Positions 1-8,525 of a stretch of DNA of 30,626 bases are shown piece after piece. A model generated the notes under the pieces. The model was not told where the DNA came from and ran no database searches. It worked only from the letters and a program-made list of their open reading frames with translations. The position numbers were made by a program, and so were the translations under genes. Source of the DNA: Lachnospiraceae bacterium. Lineage in GTDB: Bacteria; Bacillota; Clostridia; Lachnospirales; Lachnospiraceae. The stretch's first letter is position 1; the number at the start of each line of letters is the position of its first letter. Location: positions 1-30,626 of the forward strand of contig JAEDFR010000022.1 of assembly GCA_016297945.1 (NCBI GenBank). The letters are read 5' to 3'.

Positions 1-2
1 TG

Positions 3-113
3 CTGGTCTGCGCGAGGCTGCGCCACGTGGCGGGCACCCAGTGGGGCAACAAGAAATACATGAACATGAAGCACTTGGAGGCAGCTTTGGACGACGCCTC
101 TATTGCCGGCTGA
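3..113 (+). CDS. C-terminal tail of an unrecognised GC-rich gene (partial)
   Basis: An open frame enters from the left edge and ends at TGA 111-113, giving 36 residues that finish in a short polar helix-like stretch (MNMKHLEAALDDASIAG). I do not recognise the family. The codons are clearly GC-rich (many gcc, ctg, cgc) and unlike the AT-rich genes that follow, so this probably belongs to a different element or to the host backbone. It runs convergently into the DUF1292 gene with only six bases between the stop codons and no visible terminator hairpin. The short length makes even the coding call uncertain; the reading frame and the natural-looking peptide are the only support. Confidence 0.4.
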   Translation: MVCARLRHVAGTQWGNKKYMNMKHLEAALDDASIAG

Positions 114-119
114 CTTCAT

Positions 120-443
120 TCAGCCGGAGCCTGCAAACAATTTTGCGCATAAATCTTGACGGGACCCATCGCTATAATCAGATTCTTCCAGTCTTAGGAT
201 AATAACTTCATCTGCATCCTTTTCTTTTGGGAGCAGTACAACATATTCTTCTCCTTCATATTCAATTAGATCGAGAAATTCGAACTCAACTTCATTTCCT
301 GATTCGTCATTCAAAACAATTACATTGTCAAAGTCAGAAGAACCACAATCTTCATCGATGTCCGCGGATTCAACGTCATCAGAGCCAAATATCTCATCAT
401 ATTTCTTTTTTAATTCGTCCAAAAGTCCCTCATTATTAATCAT
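120..443 (-). CDS. DUF1292 family acidic protein
   Basis: A 107-residue, very acidic protein. The core, around residues 40-85, has the features of DUF1292: a conserved ESGNEVEFEFLDLIEYEGEE stretch followed by YVVLLP and an acidic VIILRLEE strand. Family members are small cytosolic Firmicute proteins of unknown function. A longer frame opens at a TTG (467), but the ATG at 443 has a GTGAGG ribosome site about eight bases upstream and is the better start. The N-terminal 27 residues are not part of the usual DUF1292 core and resemble the N-terminus of the TIR protein at 29639 (see findings). It is transcribed leftward, divergent from the protease operon, and may share its control region. Confidence 0.8.
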   Translation of the reverse strand: MINNEGLLDELKKKYDEIFGSDDVESADIDEDCGSSDFDNVIVLNDESGNEVEFEFLDLIEYEGEEYVVLLPKEKDADEVIILRLEESDYSDGSRQDLCAKLFAGSG

Positions 444-567
444 TATGCCAACCTCACTTATAATCAATTTGACTTGTCTCTCTATTTTATTTTTTTTTAC
501 CCGGCGAAATCAAGTTCCAGCAATAAAAAATGAGAAAAATAAAACTTTTTGTATACTTCTGAAATGA

Positions 568-596
568 TTGACAAGTTCGCGATTGCGAAGTATAAT
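568..596 (+). promoter_or_regulatory. Consensus sigma-70/SigA promoter of the rightward operon
   Basis: A perfect -35 box TTGACA (568-573) and a perfect -10 box TATAAT (591-596) are separated by exactly 17 bases. It lies 87 bases upstream of the ATG at 683. No other promoter in the window matches consensus this well, so it is the best candidate for driving the rightward gene series. A promoter this strong in front of a potentially toxic system usually implies a repressor. Confidence 0.85.
576..589. promoter_or_regulatory. Palindromic operator candidate inside the promoter spacer
   Basis: The promoter spacer contains the inverted repeat TTCGC-GATT-GCGAA (five-base arms, four-base centre). A dyad between -35 and -10 is a common repressor position. 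That it is an operator is inference. The helix-turn-helix protein at 6505 is one possible ligand, with no direct evidence. Confidence 0.45.
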
Positions 597-620
597 AAAA
601 ACAATAATTTGAATTATCGT

Positions 621-652
621 CGATTCCTGTTTTTTTATGAAAAAACAAATCG
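621..652 (+). promoter_or_regulatory. Leader RNA hairpin upstream of the protease gene
   Basis: In the transcribed leader, CGATT (621-625) pairs with AATCG (648-652), and after a two-base CC bulge TGTTTTTT (628-635) pairs with AAAAAACA (640-647) around a four-base loop. A second possible stem, CGAAA (651-655) with TTTCG (666-670), overlaps the first by two bases and reaches the first G of the GGAGG ribosome site (670-674). The two stems would compete. There is no U-tract directly after the first hairpin, so it is not a standard terminator. Confidence 0.35.
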
Positions 653-682
653 AAAGTCGGACGGATTTCGGAGGATATATTC

Positions 683-3600
683 ATGAATGAACTTAAAAAC
701 AGTCAATTACTTGAAAAATTGCTAAACGACGCAAAAAAAATGAAAATCGGTAAAGAAGGTGCTCTAACTGCCGAACGGTTTTTTATCGCATCTATTGATT
801 ACGTTTTAAGTAGAGCACCAATCAAAGATAATGAAGAAGAAAAGGCGCTTGTTGCACTTCTTCAGAACAATATCGCAAATATTCAGGATTTCAGGGATTA
901 TCTCATAAAGTTTGTTGCGTCCCAGGAAAAAGTATCAATCAATGAAAGCTTATATATTCAGAATAAACTTTTTGAGCTGCGTCATCTGACTGATGAATCT
1001 GTAAACGAAGTAACTCCGGAAATGTTGTTTCAAAGCATTTTGAAGCACCCGACAGGAACGATAGCAAATTATTTTAACGGTCAGCATGGAAAAAGTGAAG
1101 ACACAGAAGATTTATCCGATAAGCTTAGTGAAGTTCTGGACAGGGTTTTCGGAGAGGATGAATCTGATGACGGAGAGACTATGTCACAGGATTCCGGAAC
1201 AAAAACGGAAATAGCCAAAAACGATATGAAAGAAAAAACACCTGCTGAAATCTTATTACAACTCACAGAAAAAACAAAACATATCCGAGAATACTTATTA
1301 CAAACTGTTCTCGGTCAAAATCACGCAGTCAACACATTCGTTTCCGGTTGTTTTCAAGCCGAATTGATGGCGTTTACTGACAAGAATCGCGTCAGACCGA
1401 GAGCAACATTTTTATTCGCCGGACCTCCCGGAGTGGGAAAAACATATCTTGCCCAAAAAGCGGCGGAAGCGCTTGAGCTTCCGTTCAGACGCTTTGATAT
1501 GAGTGAATTCGGAGACAGTCAGGCTTTAACTAAGTTTGCCGGAACGAATTCTTCATATAAAGACTCAAAAGCGGGCGAAGTAACATCATTTGTCAAAAAC
1601 AATCCGAAATCCGTTCTTCTTTTTGATGAAGTAGAGAAGGCTCATATCAGTGCGATCAACTTGTTTTTACAACTGCTTGATGCCGGTAAAGTACGAGATT
1701 TATATGATGATAAAGAAATATCTTTCACCGATACAATTTTGATTTTTACTACAAATGCCGGCAAGCAACTTTATTCCGATTCCTCTGCCGGAGATTATTC
1801 TGTTCTTTCAAGAAAGGTTATTTTAAAAGCTCTGGAGAAAGACACAAATTCCGATACCGGCGTTCCATATTTCCCGGCTGCAATATGTTCGAGGTTTGCC
1901 TCCGGCAATGTTTTGATGTTTAACCATATCGGTGCGCATGACTTAAGAAACATTGCCAAAAAAGAAGTATTGCGGCATAAAGCCAATCTTGAAAAAGAAC
2001 TGAATATTCATATTGAAATTGAGGAATCTGTGTTTTCAGCGCTTTTGTTTGCTGAGGGTGGTCAGGCGGATGCGAGAACCGCGCGCAGCAGAGGCGAATC
2101 ATTCTTTTATAAAGAGCTGTTTGAATTGTTGCGTTTGATCGACTCTTCTAGTTCCGAAGGATCCGTCATAGATTCAATCTGTATTACCATAGATTTGCCG
2201 AAAAATGACAACGAAATCACAAGTTTGTTTTATTCCAAAGGTAAGTTCAATATTGCCGTTGCGGCTGATCCAGGCGTTTTTGCCGGCTTGAAAAACACAC
2301 TGAAATCCGCTGACCCCATTATCTGTATGAATGAGACGGACTTGAATGAGGTTATTCGCCAAAATGATATTCAGATGGTGCTTGTTGATTATAATTATGG
2401 AAAAAGAAATCAACACTCCGAATATATGAATGCCGAGGATGTGGACTCCGTCGGTCGAGATTTGTTTTGGCGTATAAGGGATAATTATCCGGATTTGCCC
2501 GTCTATTTGATTTGCGGCGACAACCGACAATACAGTGAAGAGGAAAAAATATCGTTCCTCAATCTGGGAATAAGGGGATTTTTGGAGCTCGATGGAGATG
2601 GTGATCCGGACACTCAAATTGCCGATATATGTGAGTCTTTGTATCAGCAAAGAAGCATAAATGAATTGACAAAAACCAATAAGGTTCTTACTTTTGAAAC
2701 GGCGCAAGTTTTTAACAAAGGAAAAAAACACGCCGAGATCAGGCTGTTTGATTTTGCTCTTGAAACCGCTGTTGATTCCGAGGATTCAAATGATATTTTA
2801 AGCAATTTGTCGAAACCGGATATAAGGTTCTCGCAGGTCATAGGCGCTGAAGACGCAAAGAAGGAGCTGAAGTTTTTCGTCGATTATCTGAAAAATCCCA
2901 AAAGATACATGGGCAGCGGGCTCAGACCTCCGAAGGGAATACTCCTTTACGGACCTCCCGGAACGGGCAAGACCATGTTGGCAAAAGCAATGGCTTGTGA
3001 GGCGGACGTTACTTTTATTGCCGCCGAGGGAAATCAGTTTAAAATAAAATGGGTCGGTGACGGCGAAAAACGTGTTCATGAGTTGTTTGCAATTGCGCGT
3101 AAATACGCTCCGTCCATTCTATTTGTGGATGAAATAGACGCCATCGCCCAGGAAAGAAGGGGCGGTGAAGGCTCAAATACGGCCGTTGAGGGCGTATTAA
3201 CTGCTTTCCTTGCTGAAATGGATGGATTTAAGAATGATCCATCACGTCCGGTATTTGTTCTTGCCGCAACGAATTTTGACGTACAGCCGGGGACTCCGAA
3301 AAGTCTGGACGCCGCGCTTATGCGCAGGTTCGACAGAAGAATATATGTTGATCTTCCCACTAAGGACGAGCGTATCAGATACCTGAAAATGAAAACCGCG
3401 GGACATCCCGCTTTTGACGTTACCGACGACGCAATTGATAATTTGGCGGTCAGGTCCACGGGCTCAAGTCTTGCCGAGCTTGAGAACATTCTTGAACTTG
3501 CGCTTCGAGACGCTATCCGTACTGCAAATCTTAAAGCCGACGATTACATACTCGAAAATGCTTTTGAAACGTACATGAGCGGTGAAGAGAAAAGATGGAG

Positions 3601-4132
3601 CCCTGAGCTGCTTGAGCGGACCGCCAGGCACGAGGCGGGGCATACGTTGATCTGCTGGCTTTCGGGTGAAAAGCCGTCATATGTAACCATCGTTTCACGC
3701 GCTGACCACGGAGGTTATATGCAGCATGGCAATGATGAAGACAAGGCTTTGTATACAAAAAATGAATTGCTGGCCAAGATCCGCACTTCTCTCGGAGGAC
3801 GTGCGGCGGAGCTTGTTTATTATGGGGATGAAGACGGACTTTCTACCGGCGCGAGCAGCGATTTGGTGAATGCCACTTCCATCGCGAAAAGGCTTGTTTG
3901 TTCGTATGGAATGGATTCGGAACAGGGCTTGGCGTCGGTAAATACACAGGAACTCGCAACCGGAGAGATTGCATTGAGAGTACGTGACTCAGTCAACAGT
4001 ATCCTTGAACGGGAGATGGAAAACGCGATTCGTCTTGTTGTAGATAATAGAGATAAGATTGACAGGCTGGTAGATGAATTGATCAAGAAGAATCATCTGG
4101 CTGAAAAGGAAATTGACTGTATGCTTTGTTAA
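683..4132 (+). CDS. Clp-type AAA+ / receiver-like / FtsH-type AAA+ M41 protease fusion
   Basis: A 1149-residue protein. Residues 1-150 are helical and Clp-N-like. A Clp-type AAA+ domain follows, with Walker A GPPGVGKT at 247-254, Walker B FDEVE around 314-318, and a ClpB-like small domain to about 480. Residues about 518-640 look like a response-regulator receiver fold (VLVDYN, then PDLPVYLICGD and a GIRGFLE end), without the full acidic pocket. An FtsH-type AAA+ domain has Walker A GPPGTGKT at 757-764 and Walker B DEID at 816-819. The M41 protease has the zinc motif HEAGH at 983-987 and a third-ligand Asp at 1060; the spacing matches FtsH. Unlike FtsH it has no N-terminal membrane segments, so it is probably cytosolic. 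ATG 683 follows GGAGG by eight bases. I infer ATP-driven unfolding and proteolysis of a regulated substrate. All catalytic motifs look intact. Confidence 0.9.
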   Translation: MNELKNSQLLEKLLNDAKKMKIGKEGALTAERFFIASIDYVLSRAPIKDNEEEKALVALLQNNIANIQDFRDYLIKFVASQEKVSINESLYIQNKLFELRHLTDESVNEVTPEMLFQSILKHPTGTIANYFNGQHGKSEDTEDLSDKLSEVLDRVFGEDESDDGETMSQDSGTKTEIAKNDMKEKTPAEILLQLTEKTKHIREYLLQTVLGQNHAVNTFVSGCFQAELMAFTDKNRVRPRATFLFAGPPGVGKTYLAQKAAEALELPFRRFDMSEFGDSQALTKFAGTNSSYKDSKAGEVTSFVKNNPKSVLLFDEVEKAHISAINLFLQLLDAGKVRDLYDDKEISFTDTILIFTTNAGKQLYSDSSAGDYSVLSRKVILKALEKDTNSDTGVPYFPAAICSRFASGNVLMFNHIGAHDLRNIAKKEVLRHKANLEKELNIHIEIEESVFSALLFAEGGQADARTARSRGESFFYKELFELLRLIDSSSSEGSVIDSICITIDLPKNDNEITSLFYSKGKFNIAVAADPGVFAGLKNTLKSADPIICMNETDLNEVIRQNDIQMVLVDYNYGKRNQHSEYMNAEDVDSVGRDLFWRIRDNYPDLPVYLICGDNRQYSEEEKISFLNLGIRGFLELDGDGDPDTQIADICESLYQQRSINELTKTNKVLTFETAQVFNKGKKHAEIRLFDFALETAVDSEDSNDILSNLSKPDIRFSQVIGAEDAKKELKFFVDYLKNPKRYMGSGLRPPKGILLYGPPGTGKTMLAKAMACEADVTFIAAEGNQFKIKWVGDGEKRVHELFAIARKYAPSILFVDEIDAIAQERRGGEGSNTAVEGVLTAFLAEMDGFKNDPSRPVFVLAATNFDVQPGTPKSLDAALMRRFDRRIYVDLPTKDERIRYLKMKTAGHPAFDVTDDAIDNLAVRSTGSSLAELENILELALRDAIRTANLKADDYILENAFETYMSGEEKRWSPELLERTARHEAGHTLICWLSGEKPSYVTIVSRADHGGYMQHGNDEDKALYTKNELLAKIRTSLGGRAAELVYYGDEDGLSTGASSDLVNATSIAKRLVCSYGMDSEQGLASVNTQELATGEIALRVRDSVNSILEREMENAIRLVVDNRDKIDRLVDELIKKNHLAEKEIDCMLC

Positions 4133-4165
4133 TAATTCATTGAACTGAAAGTGAAAGGATTTGCT

Positions 4166-6502
4166 ATGGTAATACTGAGTTGGATGTTTATCGTTATGTC
4201 GATTCTTCTGTTCGCTCTCGCTATTTCTTTATTTTTGAAACCGAATTTGTTCCGCAGAAGCAAAAGCAGTACAAATGTGGGGACCTTCTTCGGTAATAGA
4301 TTGATGATCCCCACATTGGTATTGCTTTTGTCAATTTGGACCTTGCGTTTTGTTATAGGAGCTTATGGAAAGCTTGAACCTACGGAAACAATACCGGCAA
4401 TGCCTCTCTGTGAACAGTTTTTCAATAGTTTTCTCCATGCTTTGCAGACATTCAGTATGGACGAAGACTATACCCAATATATGGAGCACGGGAAAAAACT
4501 GATAGATTATCTTTTGGCAGGAAAATCGCCGGTAGTTCCACATATCTTCGCGATATATATATCGCTTTTGAATTTCATTTCACCCATTGTAGGTGGAGCG
4601 TTCGTCTTTGAAATATTGGCGGGCATTTTTCCGCGTTTGCACTATTGGGTCTCCTGCCATGTTGGCTCTAGAACAAGATATTATTTTACCGCGTTGAATG
4701 AACAATCCCTTGCTTTGGCGAACAGTATTGTCAATGAACCGGCGGAAGAGGATGTCCTGCTTATTTTTACAGATGCTTATGCCGACGACGAGGATGAAAA
4801 ATCTTCTGAATTGCTGTTGAGTGCGAAAGCCTTGGGCGCAATTTGCTTAAAGGACGATTTGCTTCATATCCCTCTGAAAAAATCAAAAAACAAAAAAACA
4901 CATATTTTTCTATCCGACAGGGAAGAGAACGAGAACCTTAGGACTTTGTCGAAGATGTTGAACGATCAGAATATAAATAGATTGCTGAACGATGAGGGCA
5001 CCGTAATAAGAGTATTTGGTACAGATAAAAAACAAAGTTACATTGAAGACGAGGTTATTTATATTGACGATCGACTCAGGACAGAAAACGATAATAAAAC
5101 ATATAACATCCTACCGGTAAACAGCATTCGCAATATGGCACAGAAGCTTTTTTGCGATCTTCCGTTGTTTGAGGGACAAAATGTAAAATGCAGCGAAAAG
5201 CGTCAGATCAATTTGACTATCATAGGAAGCGGCGTTATCGGTACAGAGATGTTCCTGAATGCATATTGGATGGGGCAGATGCCGCATATCGAATTGAATA
5301 TCAGCGTTGTTTCAGCTAATGAAACCAAAAACAGTTTTATTCGTCGGATTGACGGTATCAACCCGGAAATAATGGCGACATCCATTGCGGGGAATGAGGT
5401 TTTGAATGCTTATATAGGCGAAAACGAAGAAACCAAAAAGAATACTCCCATTCAACAGCCAAAATACTTTACTTTCAGATTCAGCAAGACGGATGTTCTG
5501 AAGTGTGATCTGAAAACATTCCTTGAGAAAGAGCTGCCAAGCGATCAAAGCGGACAAACAATATCGTTAAGAGACACCGATTATTTTGTTGTGGCCGCAG
5601 GATCTGATGAAATAAATTTTCGCATAGCTGACAGACTCCGACAGGAAATCGGTTATTATCATCTTAACGTTGACAAAGCCCAAAACAAGAAAACCATAAT
5701 TAGCTTTGTTATTTATAATTCCAGCCTTTGCAAGACACTAAATGCTTCGGCAAGGCAGAAATACGTTAAATCTCTCGGAGAAAAAGAATTTGACATTTAT
5801 ATGCACGCTTTCGGGAGTATGGACGAAATTTACAGTGCCGAAAATATTCTGCGCTATAATCTTCAGCCTCACATTCAGGGAATTGAAGAACAATACAGAC
5901 GGTATCAGCCGCAATCCCCGGAGCAGGAACTGAACGGCGAAATGAAAAAAAGAAGATATTATAACGCCAGAGCAAACCTTGCAAGAAGATTACAGATAAG
6001 ATATAAGGCTTATATCGCAGGCAATTTATGCCCTATGCTTTTTTATTCTGAAGACGATCTCTCTTATCAGGAGCAGATGACAAAAGCAGAGTTCGCTTAC
6101 GCGAAAAATATTGACAGCAACATGTGGAATAAAAACTTTGCTGGGACGGCGAACGTCTTGGCGTGGATGGAACACAGAAGGTGGAACGCATTCATGCGCA
6201 TGAACGGTTTTGTTGGCCCTGACAATGTATCCAAATACTATGACCTTGACAGCGATGTTCGGCGGGGACCGAAAAAACATCAATTTTTGTTTATAAAACG
6301 TCACGGTTGTGTGGTTGAGGCTGATTTGAATAGTTATCCAGGAATCGATTGCAAGGAAGAAACAAAAAAAGTATTCTCCATAACTAAGCAGCTGGGGCCT
6401 GACGGCCTAGATAGGGTGAAACAAAAGACGGAGACCGATTATAAAGAATTTGATTATCCCGATGCGGATGTTAAAACTTATATCAAAAAAAGCGGGGAAT
6501 GA
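4166..6502 (+). CDS. Membrane protein with TrkA-N/RCK-like and RyR domains (first copy)
   Basis: A 778-residue protein with hydrophobic segments around residues 2-25, 45-67 and 120-150. A Rossmann-like region follows, with glycine motif GSGVIG at 354-359, of the TrkA-N/RCK type that binds NAD(H) or other nucleotides. The C-terminal part carries the RyR signature EHRRWN at 669-674. RyR is a small ligand-binding domain named after ryanodine receptors and is predicted to bind nucleotide-type ligands in bacterial conflict systems. ATG 4166 is preferred over an in-frame GTG at 4151 because AAAGGA lies six bases upstream of it. It starts 33 bases after the protease stop, so it is co-transcribed. 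It is a clear paralogue of the gene at 25308: the RTRYYFTALNEQSLALAN block matches KDWYVFSELNERSIYLAK there. Its tail beyond the RyR motif is long and diverged. I infer a membrane sensor. Confidence 0.85.
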   Translation: MVILSWMFIVMSILLFALAISLFLKPNLFRRSKSSTNVGTFFGNRLMIPTLVLLLSIWTLRFVIGAYGKLEPTETIPAMPLCEQFFNSFLHALQTFSMDEDYTQYMEHGKKLIDYLLAGKSPVVPHIFAIYISLLNFISPIVGGAFVFEILAGIFPRLHYWVSCHVGSRTRYYFTALNEQSLALANSIVNEPAEEDVLLIFTDAYADDEDEKSSELLLSAKALGAICLKDDLLHIPLKKSKNKKTHIFLSDREENENLRTLSKMLNDQNINRLLNDEGTVIRVFGTDKKQSYIEDEVIYIDDRLRTENDNKTYNILPVNSIRNMAQKLFCDLPLFEGQNVKCSEKRQINLTIIGSGVIGTEMFLNAYWMGQMPHIELNISVVSANETKNSFIRRIDGINPEIMATSIAGNEVLNAYIGENEETKKNTPIQQPKYFTFRFSKTDVLKCDLKTFLEKELPSDQSGQTISLRDTDYFVVAAGSDEINFRIADRLRQEIGYYHLNVDKAQNKKTIISFVIYNSSLCKTLNASARQKYVKSLGEKEFDIYMHAFGSMDEIYSAENILRYNLQPHIQGIEEQYRRYQPQSPEQELNGEMKKRRYYNARANLARRLQIRYKAYIAGNLCPMLFYSEDDLSYQEQMTKAEFAYAKNIDSNMWNKNFAGTANVLAWMEHRRWNAFMRMNGFVGPDNVSKYYDLDSDVRRGPKKHQFLFIKRHGCVVEADLNSYPGIDCKEETKKVFSITKQLGPDGLDRVKQKTETDYKEFDYPDADVKTYIKKSGE

Positions 6503-6504
6503 TG

Positions 6505-6792
6505 ATGGACTATATTTCAGTAAAAAAAGCTTCTGAGCAATTCGGAGTTACACCAAGATGGATTCAGAAGCTTTGCGAAGAAGGGAAAATAGATGGCGCG
6601 ATAAAATTGGATGGCAGCAATGTATGGCTTGTGCCCTCAGATTTTGAGTTGCGACCTAATAAGGATGACAATGAGAATAAGATGGATTTACCATTACTAC
6701 AAGAAAAAATATTACGGGAGGAAACAAAATGTACAAACCAAATCCGATCAATACAGATCACATCGAATTATCGACTGATCTTCTTGATTTGA
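6505..6792 (+). CDS. Small helix-turn-helix (excisionase/MerR-like) protein
   Basis: A 95-residue protein whose first 50 residues (YISVKKASEQFGVTPRWIQ, then LCEEGKIDGA) form the winged helix-turn-helix typical of excisionase/MerR-like DNA-binding proteins. Three ATGs occur in a row (6499, 6502, 6505). The third has the best spacing to GGGGA (6494-6498). The first ATG overlaps the preceding stop, so translation is coupled. The last 20 residues overlap the start of the RyR gene in another frame, and that tail shows no family features. It is a candidate regulator of the operon; the target site is unknown. Confidence 0.75.
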   Translation: MDYISVKKASEQFGVTPRWIQKLCEEGKIDGAIKLDGSNVWLVPSDFELRPNKDDNENKMDLPLLQEKILREETKCTNQIRSIQITSNYRLIFLI

Positions 6793-7010
6793 CGGAAGAA
6801 ATTGCAAAACAGGTTCATGAGATATGGGCTCTCGGCAGGGTAAACGAGGGATGGTCTTACGGAGAAAAGCGAGACGACAAGCTGAAAACCACGCCGTGCC
6901 TTGTACCATATGAAGAATTGCCTGATTCAGAGAAGTCTTACGACAGAAGCACTGCATTAGGAACAATCAAACTCATTAAAGCACTTGGATACCGTATAGA
7001 AAAAGAATAA
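6729..7010 (+). CDS. Stand-alone RyR domain protein
   Basis: A 93-residue protein that is almost entirely one RyR domain. It has the N-terminal YKPNPI start, an EIAKQVHEIWALGRVNEGW helix, GEKRDD, then the signature CLVPYEELPDSEKSYDR and a final helix (LGTIKLIKALGY). The signature matches canonical bacterial RyR proteins much better than the RyR ends of the two membrane proteins do. A strong GGGAGGA ribosome site (6716-6722) decides the ATG at 6729 even though it overlaps the upstream frame by 64 bases. It probably binds a small nucleotide-like ligand in the cytosol. Sitting between a DNA-binding protein and a TerB-like protein, it could be a ligand-sensing subunit. The family call is firm; the ligand is not known. 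Confidence 0.92.
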   Translation: MYKPNPINTDHIELSTDLLDLTEEIAKQVHEIWALGRVNEGWSYGEKRDDKLKTTPCLVPYEELPDSEKSYDRSTALGTIKLIKALGYRIEKE

Positions 7011-7025
7011 TTATGGGGGATCGAC

Positions 7026-7478
7026 ATGAAAGATTTACATTTGCTTACAGAGAGCTTTAAAACAAAGTATGAGAGTTTCATCACAGGTTGTGACTCCATT
7101 GAGCTTGATGAAGTCTGGGACAAGACAGAATACGGCGAGATGGATGTTTTCTATGAGAATGAACTGCTGAGTGTGATTTTAAGTCTGATCATTGCCGACG
7201 GAAAAATCAGCGATGAAGAAGTAAAATATCTGAACGATAATTTCGGATTTTCCTATACGGTCGACGAACTGAAAAATGTTTATCTGAATTGCGGAGAAGA
7301 GATAGAAAACTACTTTGAAAGCAACTTCCAAGCCGGCTATGAGAAGATCAAAACCATTAACGGGAAGCTTGCTGCGGCTTACAAAGAACTGTTTGAGTTT
7401 ATCTGCAAAATAATATCTGAAAGTGATGGTGTTTTGAGCGAAGAAGAAAAACAGGCGATAGCGGAGTTGAAATTATAA
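7026..7478 (+). CDS. TerB-like helical protein
   Basis: A 150-residue acidic, helical protein. Two copies of the TerB-type acidic signature occur: IIADGKISDEEVKYL around residues 55-70 and SESDGVLSEEEKQAI near the C-terminus. TerB and related DjlA N-terminal domains bind divalent metal through these acidic loops and are found in tellurite-resistance-type and phage-defence-type clusters. A GGGGGA site precedes the ATG. Its stop overlaps the next start (TAATG), so it is translationally coupled to the transglutaminase-like gene, which suggests the two products work together. The exact role is not evident from sequence. Confidence 0.75.
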   Translation: MKDLHLLTESFKTKYESFITGCDSIELDEVWDKTEYGEMDVFYENELLSVILSLIIADGKISDEEVKYLNDNFGFSYTVDELKNVYLNCGEEIENYFESNFQAGYEKIKTINGKLAAAYKELFEFICKIISESDGVLSEEEKQAIAELKL

Positions 7479-8476
7479 TGCCTACTGCTTACAGCAAGCT
7501 CCAATATTCAAAGCAGCGCATATATAAAGAACTCCAATCAAAATTGGAGACGTTTCATTTGGCGTGCGAATTTCAAGGCGTTTCATTTGAAACCGTTGGC
7601 GAGATATACAAAGCGATTTTAGAGGATCATCCCGAATACTTTTGGTTATCCGGAGCAAGTTCAGGCACAACGAAAACATGTGGGGCATTTTCTTCGGTTA
7701 CATTCAGGCCAGAGTTGAGGATATCTGCTCCATCCGATCAGCTCAGAATAGAAAGAACGAAGTTTGAAACAAAAGTATCAGAATTGGTCTCTCTTGCGAA
7801 AAGGCAATCTTACGATGTATATAAGCAAATATTGTTTCTGCATGATTATCTTGTGCAACACACAGATTATCGCAGTGACTCTCAACACTGCTACGACGCT
7901 TACGGATGCTTGATACTTGGGAGAGCTGTTTGCGCGGGATATGCCGCAGCATTTCAAGTCTTGATGAGCAAATTGGGCATCGAATGTGGGCGTGTACGAG
8001 GTAATTCTGCATCTGCGCTGACCGGGGAGGTTTCACATGTGTGGAACTATATCCGATTGTCCGATGGATACTATTTTGTTGATGTTACATGGGATGATCC
8101 TGTTGTCAGCAACGGTACGAATCGCGACAACTTGTCTCATGAATACTTTTGTCTTTCTTCCAATGAGATTCGGCTGACGCACCGGTTTTCGCCGAATCAA
8201 TTCATTCCTAGCGCTTCCGGAACAAGGTACGATTATTATCGGTATCATGGACTGTATGCGGAAAGGTATTCATTTGACGCCGTAAAAGCAATTGCGCAAA
8301 AACAGCTTACACGAGGGAATAAGTTCTCTGTTAAATTCGGGTCGCAAACTCAACTGAATACAGCACTTCACGATCTTATGAATAACCAGCGCATTTATTC
8401 AATTCCGGGTGTGCCCAGTAAGATAGCATACGGCAAAAGCAAATCGGGATTGGTGCTTGAGGTATTCATGAAATGA
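7478..8476 (+). CDS. Transglutaminase-like cysteine protease/transferase domain protein
   Basis: A 332-residue protein with a transglutaminase-like core. The catalytic triad is visible: Cys152 in GRAVCAGYAAAFQVL, His187 in SHVWNYI, and Asp202 in FVDVTWDD, all in the usual order and spacing. The N-terminal 120 residues form a helical region with no motif I recognise. The C-terminus (after residue 250) is a short extension found in some Firmicute members. There is no signal peptide, so it acts in the cytosol, unlike many secreted relatives. Family members include peptidases, amidases and cross-linking enzymes; which applies here is unclear. The overlap with the TerB gene suggests equal expression of the two. 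Confidence 0.85.
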   Translation: MPTAYSKLQYSKQRIYKELQSKLETFHLACEFQGVSFETVGEIYKAILEDHPEYFWLSGASSGTTKTCGAFSSVTFRPELRISAPSDQLRIERTKFETKVSELVSLAKRQSYDVYKQILFLHDYLVQHTDYRSDSQHCYDAYGCLILGRAVCAGYAAAFQVLMSKLGIECGRVRGNSASALTGEVSHVWNYIRLSDGYYFVDVTWDDPVVSNGTNRDNLSHEYFCLSSNEIRLTHRFSPNQFIPSASGTRYDYYRYHGLYAERYSFDAVKAIAQKQLTRGNKFSVKFGSQTQLNTALHDLMNNQRIYSIPGVPSKIAYGKSKSGLVLEVFMK

Positions 8477-8525
8477 ATAATAATTCGTGATCCAAAAACA
8501 GTCAATAAACAGGGGTGAATATTGT

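Noticed and set aside
2174..2731. Long minus-strand frames inside the protease gene (185 codons and others)
   Set aside because: Their translations show no family features and they lie opposite well-conserved ATPase coding sequence, so they are shadows.
683..4132. The protease as the housekeeping FtsH
   Set aside because: It lacks the two N-terminal membrane segments and carries an extra Clp-type ATPase and a receiver-like domain, so it is not the standard cell-division protease.
8487..8525. GTG 8487 as the start of the TIR-NUDIX gene
   Set aside because: It has no ribosome site, while the TTG at 8526 has AGGGGTGA at good spacing and an N-terminus like the homologous TIR protein.
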